A stretch of 12,941 bases of DNA. Source: JAZDLO01 sp043801935 (GTDB taxonomy: Bacteria; Actinomycetota; Thermoleophilia; RBG-16-64-13). Of this stretch, positions 8,263 to 12,941 are shown piece by piece; the stretch's first letter is position 1; every line of letters begins with the position of its first letter. Location: the NCBI GenBank assembly GCA_043801935.1, contig JAZDLO010000091.1, forward strand, positions 1-12,941, in the 5' to 3' direction. Below the pieces are notes generated by a model. It made no database searches. It was not told where the DNA came from and saw nothing but the letters and a program-made list of their open reading frames with translations. The position numbers and the translations under genes are program-made.

Positions 8263-9224
8263 CTACATTGTCGGATGCCAAGGAGAAGTGGTCCGGAACC
8301 ATCAACGCGCTCACGATCGGCGCCACTGCCGAGGGCGGAGGGACCCGCACCTCGACCGTCACCGCGGGAGGAGCGACCAGTCTGCCCTTCATGCACTACG
8401 AAGGGCAGACCCCGAACCGCCCGGCCATCGCCGTGGAGATCTGGGACCGCGAGCCGGACGAGTGGCCTGAACCACTGATGGCCGCCCTCGGCGACGCCGT
8501 CCTGTCGCCCGCCGAATGGGCCCGGCGCAGCGTCGAGGAGTGGGGCGCCGACCTCGTGTGCCTCAAGCTCATGGGCACCCACCCCGACCTGGGTAACCGG
8601 TCGCCGGACGAGGCCGCCGGGACCGTGCGCGACGTGTTGGGCGCCGTCGGCGTGCCGCTGATCATCTGGGGGTCCGAGAACGATGAGAAGGACAACGAGG
8701 TGATGCCACGCTGCGCCCAGGCAGCCGCTGGGGAGAAGTGCCTCATGGGCATCGCCACCGAGAGCAACTACAAGACGCTTGTAGCCGCTTGCCAGGCCGA
8801 TGGGCACTGCCTCATCAACCAGAGCCCCATCGACATCAACATCGCCAAGCAGGTCAACATCCTGGTGTCGGAAATGGGGTTTCCGCTGGACCGCGTGGTC
8901 ATGTACGAGACGACGGGCGCGCTCGGCTACGGCATGGAATACGTGTATTCCATCCAGGAACGCACCCGCGTAGCGGCGCTATCCGGCGACAAGATGATGG
9001 CCCTGCCTATCATCTGCATGGTCGGGCAGGAAGCCTGGCGGGTCAAGGAGGCCAAGGCTTCAGCCGAGGAGCAGCCCACGTGGGGCGACGCACAGACCCG
9101 GGGCGTCATCTGGGAGTTGGCCACCGCCTCTGCTCTGTTGCAGGCGGGCAGCGACATCATCGTGGTGCGCCACCCCGCGACCGCGCAGGCTCTCAGGCGC
9201 GTCATCGACAGCCTGGTCGAATAG
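8259..9224 (+). CDS. acsD: Corrinoid iron-sulfur protein, small subunit
   Basis: Small (delta) subunit of the CoFeSP, a TIM-barrel protein that pairs with AcsC and helps enclose the corrinoid. The protein has 321 residues, close to the usual 310-325. Family-like stretches are GGATSLPFMHYEG (37-49), WGSENDEKDNEVMPRCA (137-153), CLINQSPIDINIAKQVN (184-200), YETTGALGYGMEYVYSIQE (216-234) and MMALPIICMVGQEAW (246-260). There is no Fe-S cysteine motif, as expected for this subunit. The start ATG overlaps the cooC stop (ATGA) and follows AGGGGAG at about 8247-8253. It is separated from acsC by acsV and cooC, so the two CoFeSP subunits are not adjacent here. Confidence 0.96.
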   Translation: MTTLSDAKEKWSGTINALTIGATAEGGGTRTSTVTAGGATSLPFMHYEGQTPNRPAIAVEIWDREPDEWPEPLMAALGDAVLSPAEWARRSVEEWGADLVCLKLMGTHPDLGNRSPDEAAGTVRDVLGAVGVPLIIWGSENDEKDNEVMPRCAQAAAGEKCLMGIATESNYKTLVAACQADGHCLINQSPIDINIAKQVNILVSEMGFPLDRVVMYETTGALGYGMEYVYSIQERTRVAALSGDKMMALPIICMVGQEAWRVKEAKASAEEQPTWGDAQTRGVIWELATASALLQAGSDIIVVRHPATAQALRRVIDSLVE

Positions 9225-9248
9225 GCACGACCCGACAGGAGGTACAGG

Positions 9249-10052
9249 ATGTTCGTCATCGGAGAGCGTATCAACGGCCAATTCACCGTGATCGGCGACG
9301 CGATCGCGGCCAAGGATCCCAAGCCCGTCCAAGAGATGGCGCTTCGGCAGTTGGCCGCAGGCTCCGTTGCCCTGGACATCAACGTGGGCACGCGGGTTCC
9401 CAAGGAAGCGCGCGGGGACGTTATGGAGTGGCTGGTCAAGAGCGTGCGCGAGGTCACCGACGCGCCTCTTGCGATCGACACCCCCAGCCTAGACACGATG
9501 CGCCGAGGCTTGGCGCTGGCCGCGCGCGGCGGCAAGGCCGTCATCAACTCGTCCACCTCCCAGGAAGACAAGCTCGGCGGTTTCATGGCCCTGGCCAAGG
9601 AGTTCTCTGCCGGCATCATCTGCCTCGCCATCGACGAGAACGGCGTGGCGGGCACGGCGGACGCTAAGACCGAGCTCGGCATGCGCGCTCTAGCCGCCGC
9701 GATGGAGGCCGACGTGCCGATCGAGGACGTGTATCTCGACCCTATCATCCTGCCGGTGAATTGCGACCAAACGGCGCCCGGGACCGCCATAGAGACCATC
9801 CGTCAGTTCACGATGCTATCCGATCCCGCGCCCCACGTCGTCGTCGGCCTCAGTAACATAGGCCAGGGGTCTCGGGAGAAGAGCCTGATCAACCGCACTT
9901 TCTTGGCCATGGCAATGTCGGCCGGGCTCGACGCCAGCATCCACGATCCGCTGGACACGGAGCTCATGAACGTGGTGTTCACGGCCGGGGTGCTGCTCAA
10001 CAAGTCGATCTATAGCGACTCCTACCTGACCGCGTCCCGACCGATCCGGTAG
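9249..10052 (+). CDS. acsE: 5-methyltetrahydrofolate:corrinoid iron-sulfur protein methyltransferase
   Basis: Transfers the N5-methyl group of methyl-tetrahydrofolate to Co(I) of the CoFeSP, linking the folate and carbonyl branches. The 267-residue protein is a pterin-binding TIM barrel (DHPS-like), near the 262 of the Moorella enzyme. Pterin-site candidates are Asp77 (IDTPS), Asn100 (VINSS), Asp164 (YLDPIILPV) and Asn203 (VGLSNIGQGSRE), the last matching the conserved Asn that hydrogen-bonds the folate N5. The N-terminus MFVIGERING and the C-terminal region NRTFLAMAMSAGLDA are also typical. A near-perfect Shine-Dalgarno AGGAGGT (9237-9243) sits 5 nt before the ATG, 24 nt after acsD. This is the last operon gene; a large hairpin follows. 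Confidence 0.97.
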   Translation: MFVIGERINGQFTVIGDAIAAKDPKPVQEMALRQLAAGSVALDINVGTRVPKEARGDVMEWLVKSVREVTDAPLAIDTPSLDTMRRGLALAARGGKAVINSSTSQEDKLGGFMALAKEFSAGIICLAIDENGVAGTADAKTELGMRALAAAMEADVPIEDVYLDPIILPVNCDQTAPGTAIETIRQFTMLSDPAPHVVVGLSNIGQGSREKSLINRTFLAMAMSAGLDASIHDPLDTELMNVVFTAGVLLNKSIYSDSYLTASRPIR

Positions 10053-10066
10053 GACCAGCCGTTAGC

Positions 10067-10117
10067 GGCGCCCCAGCCGTGTGCCTCAGACAGGTGTCTC
10101 GGCTGCGGTGGGGCGCC
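10067..10117. terminator. Candidate bidirectional terminator hairpin between acsE and the sigma gene
   Basis: GGCGCCCCA (10067-10075) pairs perfectly with TGGGGCGCC (10109-10117). The adjoining GCCG (10076-10079) pairs with CGGC (10100-10103), leaving a 5-nt bulge (TGCGG); an alternative register pairs CAGCCG with CGGCTG. A small AGAC/GTCT helix can form in the apical loop. The hairpin lies 14 nt past the acsE stop and 9 nt past the sigma-gene stop, the right place to serve both convergent genes. No T-run exists on either strand, so termination rather than mere mRNA 3'-end protection is inferred. Confidence 0.6.
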
Positions 10118-10126
10118 GGATACCGG

Positions 10127-10915
10127 TCAGCGCAGGTCCACGCCCTCCCGGCCCAGGATGGTCTTGAGCGTGGCCAACCCTCGCAGTTGTAGCTGCTTGA
10201 CCGCCCCTTCGCTGCGGCCCACGATGGCCGCCGTCTCCGCCAGGGACAACGACAGGATGTAGCGCAACATGATGACCTCGCGCTGCCCGTCCGGCACCTT
10301 TCCTAGGGCTTGGGCGATTTCCACCCGCAACTCTCGCTGTTCGGCAGTGGCGTGAGGGCCGGCGCTCTGGGCCACCAGCTCGGCGGCGTCGTCGAGGTCC
10401 ATGGGTGTAGGCGCGCGACTCCGCCCGCGTTGGAAAAAGGCTGTCTGTTTCTGGGCGATACCGTAGAGCCAGGCCACGAAAGGCTTACCCTCATCCCGAT
10501 AGCGGCCCAGCCCCCGCACCATCCCGAGGAACACCTGGCTGGTGACGTCCTCGGCGGCCGAGGACGAGCCCACGCGGTAGAGCACATAGCGATAGATGGT
10601 GTCGAAGTGAGTGCGATAGAGGGCTTCTATGGCGGAGTTCTCACCGCGGCAGGCGGCTTCCACCAGGCGGCGTTCGCGCCGGCGGTCCTGTTCGGAAGCC
10701 TGGACGTCGGGGAGGAGGGCGGTCACATCCGCGGCGCCGTCGCCATCGACGGCCGCGGCCTTGCCCTCGTCGCGGCTGACGGTCACGCTTGCATCCCGGG
10801 TCGCGGCCCCACCCTCGGCGACGGCGGCCTCACCGGGAAGATCCTGATGCGCGCCGCCCCTGGCGTCGGTGGCAGGTTCCCGAGAGGGCACGTGTGGGCG
10901 GCGGAGCTTGACCAT
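10127..10915 (-). CDS. ECF-type RNA polymerase sigma factor with long N-terminal extension
   Basis: Sigma-70 family (ECF-like) regulator directing RNA polymerase to a target promoter set that cannot be named from sequence. Numbering is from ATG 10915 (262 residues). Region 2 lies at about 95-164 (ALYRTHFDTIYRYVLYRVG, then AAEDVTSQVF, then PFVAWLYGIAQK). Region 4 lies at about 204-254 (VPDGQREVIMLRY, then SLAETAAIVGRSEGAVKQ, a helix-turn-helix). The first 85 or so residues are Ala/Gly/Glu/Asp-rich, probably disordered, and unusual for ECF factors of about 180-200 residues. Start choice: AGGA (10922-10925) lies 6 nt before this ATG but directly abuts the ATG at 10921; a frame open to 11008 would overlap a hairpin. 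No anti-sigma gene is adjacent; the next gene downstream is the convergent acsE. It lies 122 nt after the SLH protein gene on the same strand. Confidence 0.88.
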   Translation of the reverse strand: MVKLRRPHVPSREPATDARGGAHQDLPGEAAVAEGGAATRDASVTVSRDEGKAAAVDGDGAADVTALLPDVQASEQDRRRERRLVEAACRGENSAIEALYRTHFDTIYRYVLYRVGSSSAAEDVTSQVFLGMVRGLGRYRDEGKPFVAWLYGIAQKQTAFFQRGRSRAPTPMDLDDAAELVAQSAGPHATAEQRELRVEIAQALGKVPDGQREVIMLRYILSLSLAETAAIVGRSEGAVKQLQLRGLATLKTILGREGVDLR

Positions 10916-10921
10916 ACTCAT

Positions 10922-10925
10922 TCCT
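10922..10925 (-). promoter_or_regulatory. Ribosome binding site that decides the sigma-factor start
   Basis: AGGA read on the minus strand. It is spaced 6 nt from the ATG at 10915 and 0 nt from the ATG at 10921, so the downstream Met is the better start. The match is short and the choice remains tentative. Confidence 0.45.
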
Positions 10926-10998
10926 ATGATAAACGATGGAACGGTGCCGGCGGCTACGACATCGCCCTGCGCCGAAGATCGAGCCGTGCCGAGGCGGG

Positions 10999-11037
10999 CG
11001 CGCGCCAAGCCCGGCGGCGTAGGGCAGGAGGCGCGCG
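10999..11037 (-). terminator. Hairpin directly after the SLH protein stop
   Basis: On the plus strand CGCGCGCC (10999-11006) pairs with GGCGCGCG (11030-11037), and an inner GCCC/GGGC helix (11009-11012 with 11022-11025) extends it across a small internal loop. It begins immediately after the TGA of the SLH-protein gene. No T-run follows in the direction of transcription. It could end most transcripts, or attenuate read-through into the sigma-factor gene 84 nt further on. Confidence 0.5.
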
Positions 11038-12941
11038 TCAGGGCCCGGACTGACCGGACGCGGTAGCGGCGCTGCTGTCCATGATGTTGATGAGGTTTGC
11101 CGTCATCTTGGCTACATGGTTGCGGCTGGCCGAGGAGTACGGGTAGAAGTAGAGACGACCATCCTTGCCGATGCTGCCGCCGAGGATACCCGCCGCGTAC
11201 GCGGTCATGATCTCCCGGTAGATCGGGTTGGAGGGGACGACGTCGACGAACACCGTCGCCCCGCCGGTGTACGCGGGTAGGGGCTTGCCGGCTGCCGAGG
11301 CGCCGCGGATGATCATGAGCACCAACTGTCCCCGGGTGATAGGGCTGTAAGGACGGAAGGTGCCGTCGACGAAGCCGTTGACGATGCCGAGCGAGGCCGC
11401 TTCTTCCACGTAGTCGTAGGGATAGGCCTGGGGATCGCCGGACTGGTCGTAGGTGACGCGGACGTCACTGAAGGTGGGGTCATAGAGGTTATCGATGGCC
11501 AGCGTGTGGCGCCCGATTGCCTCCATGATCATCTTGGCGAACTGCGCCCGCAGGACGTTGTCGGTGCCCTTGAAGTACCAGAGACCCGATCCGGGAGGGA
11601 TCTCCTTGCCGCTGATGACATGCCGCATCAGTAGTTCGGACACGTAGGGAAAGTAGGGGTCGTTCGCGTCCAAGTCCAGGAACTGGACGCCGCCGGGCGG
11701 ATCGGCGGCCGCGCTGTAGTGAAAGGCATACAGACTGGATTCGCCCACGGCCCCTCGGGCCCACACGGCCAGAGTGTGCCGATCGTGTCCTGCGGGGACC
11801 GAGACGCCCCCGTCCCCGCCGGCCAGGGTCAGGAAGGTGACGCCCGGCGGCTGGACACCGTTGGAATCCCACGAGATGAGCGCCGCCCGGAGCGGCGGTC
11901 CTCCCTGGCCATCCACTATCACGCTGAACACCGATTCGGGGGAGGTGGCGGGGAAATCAAGGTAGACGGCGCCGAAATTGCCCACGTACTGGTAGCCGAT
12001 CTTGGGAAGCGGTCCGGCGACGGTGAGAGGGCTTGCAGACACATCGATGTCGGGATAGCGGTAGGGCGCGACCTCCGGGAGACGGCCATCGAGGAAGTTG
12101 GCCACCACCCAGTCGTTGAAGAGCGTGTCGAAGGTTTCGAACGTTCCCCGCGCCTGCAGGGTGTGGTTGATGCCGGCGACGCCGTCGGCCGGATAGTCGA
12201 CCAGATCTCGGATGAAGTCCTGCCCTTCCCGGACCGCCAGATAACTCATGAAGGCATAGGAGGCTCCGTAGTGGGCGCGGTAGTCGAGCCAGGTGGTGAG
12301 ATTGGTGTCGGAGTCGTTGGCGAAACTGCGGAGTAGGCTGTTGGTACGGCCATCATATCCGGCGATATGCTCGGCGTAGGTGGCGAAACCCTCCATCAGC
12401 CAGGAGGGCTCCGCGGCTCGGCCCGGCGTCGAGTCGAGCACGTAATCACGATAGTAGACGATGAGGTGGGCGAACTCGTGCGCCGCCAGCGACCCGGCGT
12501 TCTGGGGTTCGCCGGCCACCGCCCCCACGTCCAGGTAGATCATCTCTCGGCGGTTGGAATGGGTCTCGTCCGGGACCGGGGCGATATCGGCGGGCGAGAA
12601 ATAGCCGGAATACGCAGGATCGCCGAAAGCATAGAGGAGGATGACCACCCGGGGGTCGCCATCGATACCGGGATTGGGCTCGGCCCCCAGGGCCGCAGTG
12701 AGCTGGGGATACACTCGGGAGTCGAACTCATCACCCAGCTGAGAAACGGTGACCGGGGCCACCGGATGCCCGTTCTCGACGTAGATGACGGAATGCTCGC
12801 CAACATAGGCAACGGTAGCCTCGACGTGGCGGTACAGGCCGGTATTCCAGGCGGTAGCCCAGAAGGTGTCGGCAGCACCGAGAGTCGGCTCGGCGGCGAA
12901 GGCAGCCGAAGTCGGCCCCAAGCCCGAGAGGACCATCAGCA
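11038..12941 (-). CDS. Secreted gluzincin-like metalloprotease with three SLH repeats, 5'-partial
   Basis: Predicted surface-anchored zinc peptidase. The frame is open to the window edge; the codon before the ATG at 12936 is Leu, and the segment LMVLSGLGPTSAAFA-AEP looks like the end of a signal peptide h-region with an AxA cleavage site. The true start, with its positive n-region, is therefore probably outside the window. Counting from Met 12936: the zinc motif HEFAH is at 153-157, with a downstream Glu in LMEGFATYAEH (Glu182) as probable third ligand, resembling M30/hyicolysin-type or related gluzincin peptidases. A Gly/Pro-rich beta-type region (about 300-415) follows. Three SLH repeats come last (about 428-475, 488-548 and 563-620), with the TRAE-type motif varying as LRAQ, TRGQ and SRNH. 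These repeats would hold it to the cell-wall polymer. Substrate unknown. The peptidase family is moderately sure, the SLH repeats very sure. Confidence 0.88.
   Translation of the reverse strand, partial: LMVLSGLGPTSAAFAAEPTLGAADTFWATAWNTGLYRHVEATVAYVGEHSVIYVENGHPVAPVTVSQLGDEFDSRVYPQLTAALGAEPNPGIDGDPRVVILLYAFGDPAYSGYFSPADIAPVPDETHSNRREMIYLDVGAVAGEPQNAGSLAAHEFAHLIVYYRDYVLDSTPGRAAEPSWLMEGFATYAEHIAGYDGRTNSLLRSFANDSDTNLTTWLDYRAHYGASYAFMSYLAVREGQDFIRDLVDYPADGVAGINHTLQARGTFETFDTLFNDWVVANFLDGRLPEVAPYRYPDIDVSASPLTVAGPLPKIGYQYVGNFGAVYLDFPATSPESVFSVIVDGQGGPPLRAALISWDSNGVQPPGVTFLTLAGGDGGVSVPAGHDRHTLAVWARGAVGESSLYAFHYSAAADPPGGVQFLDLDANDPYFPYVSELLMRHVISGKEIPPGSGLWYFKGTDNVLRAQFAKMIMEAIGRHTLAIDNLYDPTFSDVRVTYDQSGDPQAYPYDYVEEAASLGIVNGFVDGTFRPYSPITRGQLVLMIIRGASAAGKPLPAYTGGATVFVDVVPSNPIYREIMTAYAAGILGGSIGKDGRLYFYPYSSASRNHVAKMTANLINIMDSSAATASGQSGP

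Noticed and set aside
1..10052. The operon as a previously undescribed system
   Set aside because: Each gene matches a known Wood-Ljungdahl carbonyl-branch component with its key residues intact; only details of arrangement and a few residues are unusual.
10926..10931. TATCAT as a -10 promoter box for the sigma-factor gene (minus strand)
   Set aside because: The implied transcript start would fall after the AGGA ribosome site and almost at the start codon, and no credible -35 box lies about 17 nt upstream.
10310..11053. Plus-strand frame opposite the sigma-factor gene (247 codons)
   Set aside because: The minus strand encodes clear sigma regions 2 and 4; the plus-strand translation has no recognisable domain.
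12934..12936. ATG at 12936 as the true start of the SLH protein
   Set aside because: It would give a signal peptide with no positive n-region and a cut-short hydrophobic core. The frame is open upstream to the window edge, so the start is probably beyond it.
1..12941. CRISPR arrays, insertion sequences, tRNA or rRNA genes, tandem repeats
   Set aside because: Reading both strands showed no repeated spacers, transposase motifs, terminal inverted repeats or recognisable structured RNA genes; the intergenic gaps are all 130 nt or less.

Overview
This window is high-GC bacterial DNA. It is dominated by one plus-strand operon (positions 1 to 10052) encoding the carbonyl branch of the Wood-Ljungdahl (reductive acetyl-CoA) pathway. 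The order is cooS/acsA (5' end outside the window), acsB, acsC, acsV, cooC, acsD, acsE. The ACS subunit and the separate CoFeSP and methyltransferase genes are of the bacterial type; the ACS length and A-cluster spacing match the Moorella/Carboxydothermus proteins. This points to a strict anaerobe, either an acetogen or an organism using the pathway for CO2 fixation or acetate oxidation. High GC, an S-layer-homology (SLH) surface protein and an ECF sigma factor would suit a high-GC Bacillota lineage, or an Actinomycetota or Chloroflexota relative. The sequence alone does not settle the phylum.

How the operon works as a unit: AcsE moves the methyl group from methyl-tetrahydrofolate to the cobalt of the corrinoid iron-sulfur protein (AcsC plus AcsD). 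CooS reduces CO2 to CO at its Ni-Fe-S C-cluster. AcsB joins methyl, CO and CoA into acetyl-CoA at its A-cluster. AcsV reactivates oxidised Co(II) corrinoid by ATP-dependent reduction, and CooC supports nickel loading. The downstream genes are tightly packed: GTGA overlap acsC/acsV, 29-nt overlap acsV/cooC, ATGA overlap cooC/acsD, and a 24-nt gap acsD/acsE. The acsB and acsC genes instead have leaders of 130 and 90 nt, each with a GC-rich hairpin. No folate-branch genes (fhs, folD, metF) and no hydrogenase genes are present here.

A long GC-rich hairpin (10067-10117) lies between acsE and two convergent minus-strand genes. These are, in transcription order, a secreted zinc-metalloprotease-like protein with three C-terminal SLH repeats (5' end outside the window) and an ECF-type RNA polymerase sigma factor with a long, low-complexity N-terminal extension. 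A further hairpin separates these two genes.

I found no RNA genes, mobile elements, CRISPR arrays or tandem repeats. The main operon is a known system. The less ordinary parts are the minus-strand SLH-protease/sigma pair, some residue substitutions in CooS, and the overlap and hairpin architecture of the operon.
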